Numbered from the stretch's first letter, positions 7,734-16,660 are shown. The stretch: DNA of 64,000 nt from Streptomyces spinosus (GCF_020400655.1 NZ_JAINRC010000004.1:1-64000), one strand, 5' to 3'. The notes: generated by a model from the sequence alone, not told the origin. Numbers and translations are program-made.

Positions 7734-8871
7734 CGGGGACCTCCATCTCGATCGTGGTGCCCTTGCCGGGCGCGGATTCCACGGTCAGCGTGCCGCCGAC
7801 CCCGCTCGCCCGGTCCCGCATCGAGACCAGGCCGAGGTGGCGGCCGGCGCGGCGGACCGCCGTGGGGTCGAAGCCACCGCCGTCGTCGGTGACGCGCAGG
7901 ACGGCTCCGTTGCCGCGCCGGTCCACGGTCACCTCGACCCGGTCGGCGCCGGAGTGGCGCAGGGCGTTGTGCAGGGCCTCCTGGGCGACCCGGAGCAGGG
8001 CCTCCTCCTGAGCGGCGGGCAGGGCACGGAAGCCGTTGCTGGTGAAGGTCACGCGCGCGGTGTGGGCGCGGTCGAGGACCCGCGTCTGGGTGCGCAGGGT
8101 GGCGATCAGGCCGTCCTCGTCCAGCGCGGCGGGGCGCAGCTCCACCACGGCGGCACGCAGTTCGTCGACGGCCTCGGCGGCGAGGGTGGCCACCTGGTGC
8201 AGTTCGCCCTTGGCGCGGGCGGGGTCGCGGTCGACGAGGGCGGCTGCCGCCTGGGCGGTCAGGCGCAGGGAGAACAGCTTCTGGCTGACCGCGTCGTGCA
8301 GTTCGTGGGCGAGGCGGGAGCGTTCCTCGGCGATGGTCAGTTCGCGGCTGCGCTCGTAGAGGCGGGCGTTGGTGAGGGCGATGGCGGCGTGCTGGGCGAG
8401 GATGGAGAGCAGCTCCTCGTCCTCCTGGGTGAAGCCGCAACTCCCCTCGGGTTTGAGGCAGTTCTTGTTGGCGAGGAACAGGGCGCCGATGACCTCGTCG
8501 CCGTCGCGGATGGGCAGGCCCAGGAAGTCGGCCAGGTCGGGGTGGGCGGAGGGCCAGCCCTCGAAGCGGGGGTCCTTGCGCACGTCGGCGAGGCGCTCGG
8601 CCTTCGCCTCGTGCAGCATCGCGGCGAGGATGCCGTGCTGGCGCGGGAGCGGGCCGATGGCACGCCACTGCTCGTCGCTGACGCCGTCCACGACGAACTG
8701 GGCGAAGCCGCCGTGGTCGTCGGGCACGCCGAGTGCGGCGTACTGCGCGTCGAGCAGCTCGCGGGCGGAGGCGACGATCGTCTTGAGGACGTCGCGCATC
8801 TCCAGGTGCCTGCTCATGGCCAGCAGCGCGGAACTCACCGCGGCGAGGCCGGACCGGGGGCCTTGACTCAT
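7726..8871 (-). CDS. GAF-domain sensor histidine kinase
   Basis: A 381-residue kinase of the NarX/DegS (HisKA_3) class. Residues about 25-175 form a GAF-type sensor domain (AREL LDAQYAALGVPDDHGGFAQFVVDG, with LGLPIRDGDEVIGALFLAN). The dimerisation helix has RSRLAHELHDAVSQ with H192 as phosphoacceptor. The HATPase domain has EALHNALRHS (N-box) and VTDDGGGFD. There is no transmembrane segment, so it senses a cytosolic signal, possibly through a cysteine (NKNCLKPEGSCGF) in the GAF domain. The ATG at 8871 is preferred to the longer Pro-rich extension, which looks like translated promoter. It pairs with the regulator downstream. Confidence 0.9.
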   Translation of the reverse strand: MSQGPRSGLAAVSSALLAMSRHLEMRDVLKTIVASARELLDAQYAALGVPDDHGGFAQFVVDGVSDEQWRAIGPLPRQHGILAAMLHEAKAERLADVRKDPRFEGWPSAHPDLADFLGLPIRDGDEVIGALFLANKNCLKPEGSCGFTQEDEELLSILAQHAAIALTNARLYERSRELTIAEERSRLAHELHDAVSQKLFSLRLTAQAAAALVDRDPARAKGELHQVATLAAEAVDELRAAVVELRPAALDEDGLIATLRTQTRVLDRAHTARVTFTSNGFRALPAAQEEALLRVAQEALHNALRHSGADRVEVTVDRRGNGAVLRVTDDGGGFDPTAVRRAGRHLGLVSMRDRASGVGGTLTVESAPGKGTTIEMEVPGG

Positions 8872-8956
8872 GTTCCTCACGGTACCGGCGGGGTCCGGCG
8901 GCGCGGATCGGACCGGTGACGGCGGGCCCCGGTCCGCTGGGCCTAGGCCCGGTGGC

Positions 8957-9005
8957 GTAGGCCGCGGGTACCGGGGACGGGGGGTGTAGGCCGCCGGTAC
9001 CGGGG
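8957..9005. repeat. two 20-bp direct repeats upstream of the sensor kinase
   Basis: Copies at 8957-8976 and 8986-9005 read GTAGGCCGCGGGTACCGGGG and the same with one change (GCGGG to GCCGG), 29 bp apart start to start. Each contains the palindrome GGTACC. They lie 86-134 bp upstream of the kinase start, a plausible regulator-binding array. Confidence 0.6.
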
Positions 9006-9123
9006 CGGCGGGCGTACGCCGAAGGGCCCCGGCGCGGCCCGCGTCCGAGGTGGGCCGGGGGTGCCGTTCCCAGGTTGGGGTCACCGCCCGAGGGAGGCGG
9101 TGGGCGACGACAGGACGGTAGTC

Positions 9124-9207
9124 ATGCCGGTGGCGCTCGTCACGGGGGCCTCGAAGGGCCTCGGGCGGGCGCTCGCCGAGGCGCTGGGCGCACGCGGGTG
9201 GGACCTA
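9124..9207 (+). pseudogene. truncated short-chain dehydrogenase remnant
   Basis: Only the N-terminal 28 codons of an SDR remain: MPVALVTGASKGLGRALAEA with the nucleotide-binding TGxxxGxG motif, then LGARGWDL. After that the frame loses all similarity and stops within 20 codons. In Streptomyces relatives an intact SDR of about 230 residues is expected here, next to a queA-type gene (from memory). Most of the gene is deleted. Confidence 0.75.
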
Positions 9208-9286
9208 GGGTCTCTCGTTCGGACCATGCCGGGCTCGCGGGCCCTGGCACGGCGCCCTGATCCGGCCTGATCCGACGGGGGGAGGT

Positions 9287-10389
9287 CCCGCGGAGCTGTC
9301 CGCGCGTGTGCCCCCGAGCAGCGGGGGCCGGGGCTGGGGCGGGACGCCGTACGGCTGCTGGTGTCGCGCGGGACGGAGGTGGCGCAGCACGCGTTCCGGG
9401 AGCTGCCGGGGCTGCTGCGGGCCGGGGATGCGCTGGTGGTGAACACCTTGCCGACGCTGGCCGCCGCGGTGGACGGGCGGATCGGGCACGCGCGCGTGGT
9501 GGCGCACTTCTCACGCGCGGGGACGACGGCCGGTGGGCGGTCGAGCCGCGGGTACCGGACGGGCGCGGTAGCACGCGCGCGCGTGCGGGCTCGCTCGCGG
9601 GGGAAGAGGCGTCGCTGCGGGGCGGGGGGGCGGCTACTGCTGGAGGAGCCGCTGAGCGCGCGGGGTGGTGAGCGGCTGCGGTGGGCACGGGCCGCCGGGG
9701 CGGACGTCCGGGAGGTGCCCGGCGGGCGCGGGCGGCCCATCCGCTATGCCTACCCGGAGCGGGACCAGCCGCTGTCCGCCTACCAGACGGTGTTCGCGCC
9801 GCCGTCGCCGGACGGGTGCGGCAGTGCCGAGATGCCGAGTGCGGCGCGGCCCTTCACCGCGCGGCTGGTGGCGAAGCTGGTGAGCCGGGGGGTGGGGTTC
9901 GCGCCGGTGACGCCGCACACAGGGGTTTCGTCGGCGCAGGCGCACGAGCCGCCGTATCCGGAGCGGTTCTCGGTGCCGGAGGCGTCGGCGCGGCTGGTCA
10001 ACCAGGTGCGGGCGGGCCGGGAAGGGTTCGAAGCGCTCCCCTGTAGGGGCGGGGCCGCCGGGGTGGGCGGCCGGGTCATCGCGGTGGGGACGACGGCCGT
10101 GCGGGCCGTGGGGCCGGATGGCGTGGCGCGGGCGGCCAAAGGGTGGACGGATCCGGCGGTGACGCCCGAGCGCGGAATACGAGTGGCGGACGGGTTGCTG
10201 ACCGGTTTGCACGAGCCGGAGGCCTCCCGTCTTCTGATGCTGGAGGCCGTCGCCGGGCGGGTGGCGGTGGACCGTGCCTACGAGGAGGCGCTGCGCGGGC
10301 GCTGCCTGTGGCACGAGTTCGGCGATGTCCACCTCGTCCTGCCGGTGGAAAGCCCTCACCGAGAGCATTGCGAGGGCAACAAGCTGTGA
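9287..10389 (+). pseudogene. frameshifted queA-like S-adenosylmethionine:tRNA ribosyltransferase-isomerase
   Basis: The reading of a QueA-family protein can be followed only by changing frame three times. PAELSARVP lies in one frame. From the C-run near 9311 the frame changes to give PEQRGPGLGRDAVRLLVSRGTEVAQHAF. At about 9513 (TTCTCACGCG, one base missing) it moves to RGDDGRWAVE. At the G7 run 9624-9630 it returns to RLLLEEPLSARGGERL, and continues to YAYPERDQPLSAYQTVF, SAEMPSAARPFT, TPHTGVSSAQAHEPPYPERF and LWHEFGDVHLVLPVE. QueA makes epoxyqueuosine from preQ1-tRNA; the role of actinobacterial homologues is less clear. Being next to another truncated gene, it looks like real decay rather than sequencing error, but the latter cannot be excluded. 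Confidence 0.8.
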
Positions 10390-10471
10390 TATGGCATGGC
10401 GCTCGGTGTGAGCCCGCGCATAGGGCCCACATCACGTACGAAAGGGCATAGGAGATAAAAGCCCCCGCATG

Positions 10472-10503
10472 AACGGGACAGATGGTCCTGTCTGTCCCGT
10501 TTT
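10472..10503 (+). terminator. terminator hairpin with short T-run
   Basis: AACGGGACAGA and TCTGTCCCGTT form a perfect 11-bp stem with an 8-base loop followed by TTTT. It isolates the downstream secreted-protein gene from the queA remnant. Confidence 0.82.
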
Positions 10504-10544
10504 GCCCTTCCCTGATCCACTATCGGGCATCGTACGTCACACCT

Positions 10545-10573
10545 TTGCCTGGGCATTTTGCGCCCGCTAAGAA
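10545..10573 (+). promoter_or_regulatory. candidate promoter for the SLT-domain gene
   Basis: TTGCCT (10545-10550) and TAAGAA (10568-10573) are 17 bp apart, resembling a vegetative -35/-10 pair. Transcription from here would include the leader described next. Confidence 0.35.
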
Positions 10574-10581
10574 TTGCTTCC

Positions 10582-10660
10582 GTCGCTCAGCGCCGCGGGC
10601 TTTCCGCCCCGCGGCGTTCGTGCGGGAGGAGTCGATTCCCCCGGCGGACGCAGGAGCGAC
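10582..10660 (+). ncRNA. structured 5' leader, function unknown
   Basis: An outer pairing GTCGCTC (10582-10588) with GAGCGAC (10654-10660) encloses a strong hairpin CGCCGCGGG/CCCGCGGCG (10591-10599 with 10608-10616). The leader ends 29 bp before the start codon. Cell-wall hydrolase genes in Streptomyces often carry c-di-AMP riboswitches, but the expected ydaO-type conserved segments are not visible, so I list it as an unassigned structured leader. Confidence 0.35.
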
Positions 10661-10689
10661 CTCCGCGCTATCGAAGAGGTCCATCAGCC

Positions 10690-11439
10690 ATGCCCAAGAA
10701 CATCCTCAACCGTGCTTACAGTCGTCAGCTGACCAAGCACCACAAGATCGCCGTCGCCGGTGTCGCCGCACTCGGCACCGCCGCCCTCGCCTTCTCGGCC
10801 GCTCCCGGCAACGCCGGCACGGTCACCACCGGCGCCCCCGCCGCGACCGCGCAGGTCGCCGCCACCGGCACCGTCCTGCAGAACGTCAAGGGCACGGTCA
10901 CGGACCAGCTCGCCGCCAAGAACATCAAGCTCGACACCCTCGCGGCGCAGAAGAAGGCCGCCGACGCCGCCACCGCCAAGCAGGCAGCCGACGCCGCCGC
11001 GAAGAAGGCCGCCGTCGCCGCGGCCGTCACGAAGGCCGCGCAGCAGCACGTCGTCACGGCCGCCGCCGACCGTTCCGCCCAGCGCCCGCAGATGCAGCCG
11101 GTCGCCGCGAAGACGTACGCCAACAACCTGGACGGCTGGATCCGCAAGTCCCTGGACATCATGAAGGCCAAGCGCATCCCGGGCAGCTACAACGGCCTGC
11201 ACCGCAACATCATGCGGGAGTCCTCCGGCAACCCCTACGCCATCAACAACTGGGACATCAACGCCGTCAACGGCATCCCGTCCAAGGGTCTGCTCCAGGT
11301 GATCCCGCCCACCTTCCAGGCGTACCACGTCCCCGGCACCTCCTGGAACATCTACGACCCGGTCGCCAACATCACCGCCGCCGCCAACTACGCGGCCCAC
11401 CGGTACGGCTCCATCGACAACGTCAACAGCGCGTACTGA
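10690..11439 (+). CDS. secreted SLT-domain (transglycosylase-like) protein
   Basis: A 249-residue exported protein. A signal peptide covers about residues 1-42 (basic start, then IAVAGVAALGTAALAFSAAPGNA). A long Ala/Lys-rich helical, probably coiled, region (residues 75-125) links it to a C-terminal soluble lytic transglycosylase-like domain with NIMRESSGNP (E177 is the presumed catalytic acid), GLLQVIPPTF and NITAAANYAAHRYG. It probably cleaves peptidoglycan glycan strands outside the cell. GAAGAGG precedes the ATG at 10690. It is monocistronic, between two terminators. Confidence 0.9.
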   Translation: MPKNILNRAYSRQLTKHHKIAVAGVAALGTAALAFSAAPGNAGTVTTGAPAATAQVAATGTVLQNVKGTVTDQLAAKNIKLDTLAAQKKAADAATAKQAADAAAKKAAVAAAVTKAAQQHVVTAAADRSAQRPQMQPVAAKTYANNLDGWIRKSLDIMKAKRIPGSYNGLHRNIMRESSGNPYAINNWDINAVNGIPSKGLLQVIPPTFQAYHVPGTSWNIYDPVANITAAANYAAHRYGSIDNVNSAY

Positions 11440-11469
11440 GGCCCTGGCGCGGGACCTCAACGACGTACG

Positions 11470-11510
11470 GCCGAAGGGCGGCACCCCCAGCGGGGATGCC
11501 GCCCTTCGGC
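11470..11510. terminator. bidirectional terminator
   Basis: GCCGAAGGGCGGCA (11470-11483) and TGCCGCCCTTCGGC (11497-11510) form a perfect 14-bp stem between the converging SLT-domain and FHA-ABC genes. Confidence 0.85.
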
Positions 11511-11542
11511 GTCGCGGAAGCGGGTGCCGCGGAGGCGAGCGG

Positions 11543-14149
11543 CTACTTGCGCATGACCTCCGGCTCGTGGCGGCGCAGGAAGCGGGCGACGAAGAAGCCG
11601 CAGAGCGCGCCGAGCGCGAGCAGCGCGATCATGTCCATGCTCCACGCGCCGACCGTGTGGTTCCACAACGGGTCGTTGTCGCCGGCGGTCTCCGGCGGGC
11701 TGATCCGGTTGAAGTCCAGCGTGGTGCCGGCCGCGGCGACCGCCCAGCGGGACGGCATCAGGTACGAGAACTCGTTCACACCGACCGTGCCGTGCAGGGC
11801 GAACAGGCAGCCGGTGAAGACCACCTGGATGATCGCGAACATGACCAGCAGCGGCATGGTCTTCTCGGCCGTCTTCACCAGCGAGGAGATGATCAGGCCG
11901 AACATCATCGCGGCGAAGCCGAGCCCCATGATCGGCAGGGACAGCTCCAGCAGCGTGGCGTGCCCGAGGACGAGGCCCCGGTCGGGGATCTCGCGCCTGC
12001 CGAAGCCGATGACACCGACCAGCAGCCCCTGGAAGCCGGTGATCACGCCGAGCACGAACACCTTCGACATCAGGTACGCCGACCGGGACAGGCCCGTGGC
12101 ACGCTCGCGCTCGTAGATCACCCGTTCCTTGATCAGCTCGCGGACGGAGTTGGCGGCTCCGGCGAAGCAGGCGCCCACGGCCAGGATCAGCAGCACGGTG
12201 GTGGCGGTGCCGTTGGGCGCGATCTGGCCGGTCTGCGGGTGGGGGTCGTTGGGCAGCAGACCGTGGTCCGGGTGGATCAGCAGGCTGACCGAGCCGATGA
12301 CGGCCGGCAGGAGCACCATCAGGGCCAGGAAGCCGCGGTCGGAGGCGATCACCGACACGTAGCGCCGCACCAGGGTGACGAACTGGGACAGCCAGCTCTG
12401 CGGCTTGGGCGGCCTGATCACCTGCATCGGCGGCATCTGGACCGCCTGCGGGGCGACCGAGTCGACGTCCGCCGCGTACATCTGGTAGTGCTGCGAGCCC
12501 TTCCAGCGGCCCGCCCAGTCGTAGTCGCGGTAGTTCTCGAAGGCGGAGAAGACGTCGGCCCAGCTGTCGTAGCCGAAGAAGTTCAGCGCCTCCCCCGGCG
12601 GGCCGAAGTAGGCGACCGCGCCGCCCGGCGCCATCACGAGCAGTTTGTCGCACAGCGCCAGCTCGGCCACCGAGTGGGTGACGACGAGCACGGTACGGCC
12701 GTCGTCGGCGAGACCGCGCAGCAGCTGCATGACGTCGCGGTCCATGCCCGGGTCGAGGCCGGAGGTCGGCTCGTCCAGGAAGATCAGCGACGGCTTGGTC
12801 AGCAGCTCGAGGGCCACCGACACGCGCTTGCGCTGGCCACCGGAGAGCGAGGTGACCTTCTTGTCCTTGTGGATGTCGAGCTTCAGCTCGCGCAGCACCT
12901 CGTCGATGCGCGCGTCGCGCTCCTGCGCCGTGGTGTCGGCCGGGAAGCGCAGCTTGGCCGCGTATTTCAGGGCCTTCTTGACAGTCAGCTCCTTGTGCAG
13001 GATGTCGTCCTGCGGGACCAGACCGATGCGCTGGCGCAGCTCGGCGAACTGCTTGTACAGGTTCCGGTTGTCGTACAGCACCTCGCCCTGGTTGGCGGGC
13101 CGGTAGCCGGTGAGCGCCTTGAGCAGGGTCGACTTGCCGGAACCGGACGGGCCGATCACCGCGATCAGCGACTTCTCGGGGACGCCGAACGAGACGTCCT
13201 TGAGGATCTGCTTCCCGCCGTCGACCGTGACGGTCAGGTGACGGGCCGAGAAGGAGACCTCGCCGGTGTCGACGAACTCCTCGAGGCGGTCGCCGACGAT
13301 CCGGAAGGTGGAGTGGCCGACGCCGACGATGTCGGTCGGGCCGAGCAGCGCCGAGCCGCCCTTGGCGATCGGCTGGCCGTTGACGTACGTGCCGTTGTGC
13401 GAGCCGAGGTCGCGGATCTCGAAGCGGCCGTCGGGCGTGGCGTGGAACTCGGCGTGGTTGCGCGAGACCTGGAGGTCGGAGACGACCAGGTCGTTCTCCA
13501 GGGCACGGCCGATGCGCATCACGCGGTCGAGCGCGAACTGGTGGAACGTGGTCGGGCTGCGGTCGCCGTAGACCGGCGGCACCTCCGCACCACCACTGGG
13601 CGTTTTCTGTGCGTACTGCTCGGCGGGGCCGGCCTGCTGCGGGAACGCGGGCGGCTGCTGCCAGCCGGCCTGGGCGGCCGGGTACTGCTCGGGCGCCTGG
13701 TGCGCGGGCGCCTGGTGGGGTACGGCCTGCTGCGGGGCGGGCTGCTGGTGCCCGGGCGGCTGCTGCCAGCCGGGCGCGCCGGCGCCCTGGTCCGGGTACG
13801 GCGCCGCTGCCTGCGGCTGCAGGGCCGGGCCGCCGACCGGTGCCGTGGTCGCCGACAGGGTCAGCCGCGGTCCGTCGGTCGCGTTGCCGAGGTGCAGCGA
13901 CGAGCCGGGGCCGATCTCCATGTGCTGAACCCGCCGGCCCTGCGCGTACGTGCCGTTGGTGCTGCCGTGGTCCTCGATGACCCAGCTACGGCCGTCGAAG
14001 CTGACCGTGGCGTGCCGCCAGGACACCCTGGCGTCGTCGAAGACGATGTCCCCCTGCGGGTCACGTCCGAGGATGTATGCCCTGGATGGATCGAGCATCC
14101 AGGTACGTCCGTTTGTTTCGAGTACGAGTTCCGGCACTCCATGCCCCAC
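11543..14149 (-). CDS. FHA-domain ABC transporter (ATPase and permease fused)
   Basis: An 868-residue membrane protein. FHA domain 1 lies at about residues 20-95 (ILGRDPQGDIVF, SWRHA, GSTNGTY). A Pro/Gln-rich linker follows, then FHA domain 2 at about 205-290 (RIGRALENDLVVSD, VSRNHAEF, GSHNGTYVNG). The ABC ATPase has GPSGSGKSTLLKAL (about 330), LSGGQRKRVSVALELL and LIFLDEPTSGLD. An ABC-2 permease with about six membrane segments (585-868) completes it. FHA domains bind phosphothreonine, so transport is probably tuned by a Ser/Thr kinase, as for Mycobacterium Rv1747-type transporters. The substrate is unknown. It is divergent from serB. Confidence 0.93.
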   Translation of the reverse strand: MGHGVPELVLETNGRTWMLDPSRAYILGRDPQGDIVFDDARVSWRHATVSFDGRSWVIEDHGSTNGTYAQGRRVQHMEIGPGSSLHLGNATDGPRLTLSATTAPVGGPALQPQAAAPYPDQGAGAPGWQQPPGHQQPAPQQAVPHQAPAHQAPEQYPAAQAGWQQPPAFPQQAGPAEQYAQKTPSGGAEVPPVYGDRSPTTFHQFALDRVMRIGRALENDLVVSDLQVSRNHAEFHATPDGRFEIRDLGSHNGTYVNGQPIAKGGSALLGPTDIVGVGHSTFRIVGDRLEEFVDTGEVSFSARHLTVTVDGGKQILKDVSFGVPEKSLIAVIGPSGSGKSTLLKALTGYRPANQGEVLYDNRNLYKQFAELRQRIGLVPQDDILHKELTVKKALKYAAKLRFPADTTAQERDARIDEVLRELKLDIHKDKKVTSLSGGQRKRVSVALELLTKPSLIFLDEPTSGLDPGMDRDVMQLLRGLADDGRTVLVVTHSVAELALCDKLLVMAPGGAVAYFGPPGEALNFFGYDSWADVFSAFENYRDYDWAGRWKGSQHYQMYAADVDSVAPQAVQMPPMQVIRPPKPQSWLSQFVTLVRRYVSVIASDRGFLALMVLLPAVIGSVSLLIHPDHGLLPNDPHPQTGQIAPNGTATTVLLILAVGACFAGAANSVRELIKERVIYERERATGLSRSAYLMSKVFVLGVITGFQGLLVGVIGFGRREIPDRGLVLGHATLLELSLPIMGLGFAAMMFGLIISSLVKTAEKTMPLLVMFAIIQVVFTGCLFALHGTVGVNEFSYLMPSRWAVAAAGTTLDFNRISPPETAGDNDPLWNHTVGAWSMDMIALLALGALCGFFVARFLRRHEPEVMRK

Positions 14150-14733
14150 TGAGTTGTCCCCCGAATTACCCCCGTCGCGGGGAGTCTAGGGATGTCGAAC
14201 ATCGTGGGGAACTATTCCAGGCCCGGCCCCTTGACCGAAACCCGGGCCTTGGCAAGGGGCCTGGGGGCGCGCCGACTCGTGAGTCCGCCCTCCGTGCGTC
14301 CCCGCGGATCCCCGCAGTTGGGACGGCGCCGGCCGAACTCCTCGCGGGCACGGGCGTGATGGCCCGGAAGGGCCCTGAGCTTCGCGGCGCCCCCGGAGAC
14401 GTGGCCGGCCTGGGCGAACGGCCGGCCGGTGCCGGACAGGACGCGTGCGGCAGGCCCGGCGATCACCGGGCCTGCCGGCCGGACACGTGCCCGGCCGGTC
14501 AGCGCGCCGCGGCCGGACGCCGCCCGGATGGCCGCGGCGGCCGTCGTCTCCGTCTGCCGTTCGGCCCTGATCGTGGGACCCTCGTGGTAGGGCCGGGCGG
14601 TACCGCCCGCGCGGGAGCGGCGCCGTCTTCCGGTGGCAAGATCCTCGACACCGGGTCGACACCCATTGTTCCGTGTCCGTCAGGCGGACCTCGACGGCGG
14701 GAGGCACTCGGTGCCGGATACGGTGGTGACACC
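14150..14733. other. 584-bp intergenic region between divergent genes
   Basis: This holds the promoters of the FHA-ABC gene and serB. No open frame in it shows convincing coding features. It contains a strong hairpin GGCAGGCCCGG-CGATCA-CCGGGCCTGCC at 14449-14476, which looks like a terminator although no annotated gene ends nearby; a small unannotated transcript is possible. Confidence 0.5.
14449..14476. terminator. orphan terminator-like hairpin
   Basis: A perfect 11-bp GC-rich stem with a 6-base loop lies in the middle of a divergent intergenic region, about 260 bp before serB. There is no T-run, so the direction cannot be told. Confidence 0.45.
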
Positions 14734-15945
14734 ATGAGCGCTTCGCAGACCCCCGAGGTCCCCACCCTCCTCGTCAAGATCTTCGGCAAGGACCGGCCGG
14801 GCATCACGGCCGGCCTCTTCGACACCCTCGGCGCCTACCTCGTCGACGTGGTCGACATCGAGCAGGTCGTCACCCGGGGCCGCCTGGTGCTGTGCGTGCT
14901 GGTGACCCAGCCGCCGGCCGGCCTGGAGGGCGACCTGCGGGCCACCGTGCACAGCTGGGCCGAGTCGATGAAGATGCAGGCGGAGATCATCTCGGGGCAC
15001 GGTGACAACCGGCCGCGCGGCCTCGGGCGCTCCCTGGTGACCGTCCTCGGTCATCCGCTCACCGCCGAGTCGACCGCCGCGATCGCCGCCCGGATCGCGA
15101 AGGCCGGCGGCAACATCGACCGTATCTTCCGGCTCGCCAAGTACCCGGTGACGGCGGTCGAGTTCGCGGTGTCCGGCGTGGAGACCGAACCGCTGCGCAC
15201 GGCCCTGGCCTCCGACGCGGCGGCACTGGGTGTCGACATCGCGGTGGTCTCGGCCGGTCTGCACCGGCGCGCCCAGCGGCTGGTGGTCATGGACGTGGAC
15301 TCCACCCTGATCCAGGACGAGGTCATCGAGCTGTTCGCGGCGCACGCCGGCTGTGAGGACCAGGTCGCCGAGGTGACGGCGGCGGCGATGCGGGGGGAGC
15401 TGGACTTCGAGCAGTCGCTGCACGCACGCGTGGCCCTGCTGAAGGGTCTGGACGCCTCGGTGGTGGAGAAGGTGCGCGAGGAGGTCCGGCTGACGCCGGG
15501 CGCACGCACCCTGATCCGCACCCTGAAGCGGCTCGGCTACCAGGTGGGGGTCGTCTCCGGTGGCTTCACCCAGGTGACCGATGACCTGAAGGAGCGGCTG
15601 GGGCTGGACTTCGCGCAGGCCAACACGCTGGAGATCGTCGACGGGAAGCTGACCGGCCGGGTCACCGGCGAGATCGTGGACCGGGCGGGCAAGGCGCGGC
15701 TGCTGCGCCGCTTCGCCGCGGAGGCCGGGGTGCCGCTGGCACAGACGGTGGCGATCGGTGACGGCGCCAACGACCTCGACATGCTGAACGCGGCGGGTCT
15801 GGGTGTCGCCTTCAACGCCAAGCCGGTGGTCCGGGAGGCGGCGCACACGGCGGTGAACTTCCCCTTCCTCGACACGGTCCTCTACCTCCTCGGCATCACC
15901 CGGGAAGAGGTCGAGGCGGCCGACATGCACGACGACGAGGGCTGA
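14734..15945 (+). CDS. serB: phosphoserine phosphatase
   Basis: A 403-residue SerB of the actinobacterial two-part type. The N-terminal half has ACT-type regulatory domains (LLVKIFGKDRPGITAGLFDTL, then SLVTVLGHPLTAESTAAIAARI). The C-terminal HAD phosphatase has the nucleophile motif DVDSTLIQDE (about residue 186), VGVVSGGFTQV and GDGANDLDML (about 341). It catalyses the last step of L-serine synthesis, with probable feedback through the ACT region. The ATG at 14734 begins the ACT domain; the open frame runs further upstream but carries no family sequence. It stands alone on the plus strand. Confidence 0.95.
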   Translation: MSASQTPEVPTLLVKIFGKDRPGITAGLFDTLGAYLVDVVDIEQVVTRGRLVLCVLVTQPPAGLEGDLRATVHSWAESMKMQAEIISGHGDNRPRGLGRSLVTVLGHPLTAESTAAIAARIAKAGGNIDRIFRLAKYPVTAVEFAVSGVETEPLRTALASDAAALGVDIAVVSAGLHRRAQRLVVMDVDSTLIQDEVIELFAAHAGCEDQVAEVTAAAMRGELDFEQSLHARVALLKGLDASVVEKVREEVRLTPGARTLIRTLKRLGYQVGVVSGGFTQVTDDLKERLGLDFAQANTLEIVDGKLTGRVTGEIVDRAGKARLLRRFAAEAGVPLAQTVAIGDGANDLDMLNAAGLGVAFNAKPVVREAAHTAVNFPFLDTVLYLLGITREEVEAADMHDDEG

Positions 15946-16063
15946 GCGGGGCCCCGCCCGCACGGACGCGCCGTGGACCGGGCCGGCGTCCGGCCGCGGC
16001 CGGGCCCGGCACCCCTCGCGGCGCCGGGTCCGTCCTCGTCCGGTGCGCCGGGCACGCGCCGGG

Positions 16064-16582
16064 TCACTCGGAGGGCGCCCAGTAGTCCACGAGGGTGGCG
16101 ACGCCGGGCTCGACGCCCTTCCAGGGGCCTTCGAAGGACAGCAGGGCGAAGGCGGCGGCGGGGAAGCCCCGCCGGTCCATCCGCGCACGGGCGTCGTCGT
16201 CGGCGGTGCCGGCCAGGATGTCGGCCAGACCGTGCACGGCGGGGTTGTGGCCGATCAGGATCACGTTCCGCACCTCGTCCGGGACCTCGTTGAGCACGGC
16301 GATCAGTTCGCCGGGTGAGGCCTCGTAGACCCGCTCCTCGTAGACGGTCTTCGGCCGGTGCGACAGCTCGTGCACGGCGAGCTTCCAGGTCTCGCGGGTG
16401 CGGGTCGCCGTGGAGCACAGGGCCAGATCGAGGGTGATGCCGGTGTCGGCCAGCTTGCGTCCGGCGACGGCGGCGTCCGTGCGTCCGCGCTCGGCGAGCG
16501 GGCGCTCGTGGTCGGGGACCTGGGGCCAGTCGGCCTTCGCGTGCCGGAAGAGGACGATCCTGCGGGGTTCTGCGACGCTCAT
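16064..16582 (-). CDS. SixA-like histidine phosphatase
   Basis: A 172-residue member of the histidine phosphatase superfamily. The catalytic motif is LFRHAKADW (RHA-K, SixA type rather than RHG), with the second histidine in LIGHNPAVHGLA. SixA dephosphorylates phosphohistidine on phosphotransfer domains in E. coli; the substrate here is unknown. The length fits the SixA subgroup. The C-terminus ends in VDYWAPSE. It converges on serB; the 118 bp between them are GC-rich and contain several possible stems. Confidence 0.9.
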   Translation of the reverse strand: MSVAEPRRIVLFRHAKADWPQVPDHERPLAERGRTDAAVAGRKLADTGITLDLALCSTATRTRETWKLAVHELSHRPKTVYEERVYEASPGELIAVLNEVPDEVRNVILIGHNPAVHGLADILAGTADDDARARMDRRGFPAAAFALLSFEGPWKGVEPGVATLVDYWAPSE

Positions 16583-16660
16583 GGGTCCCAGCTTCGCATG
16601 AAACAGGGCACCCGGCTCAGGGAGTTGACATGCGGATTCGCCGCGCGAGGGGGCTTGCCG

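Larger units (their letters stand above)
10390..10689 (+). other. intergenic leader of the SLT-domain gene
   Basis: This 300-bp region holds the terminator at 10472-10503, a candidate promoter at 10545-10573 and a structured leader at 10582-10660, all listed separately. No coding sequence is supported in it. Confidence 0.6.

Noticed and set aside
9287..10389. Annotating the 342-codon frame starting at 9361 as an intact gene.
   Set aside because: The middle of the protein matches the family only in another frame, and the N-terminus in a third, so it is a pseudogene.
10400..10689. A c-di-AMP (ydaO-type) riboswitch before the SLT-domain gene.
   Set aside because: The conserved segments I expect for the class are not seen; only a generic structured leader is supported.
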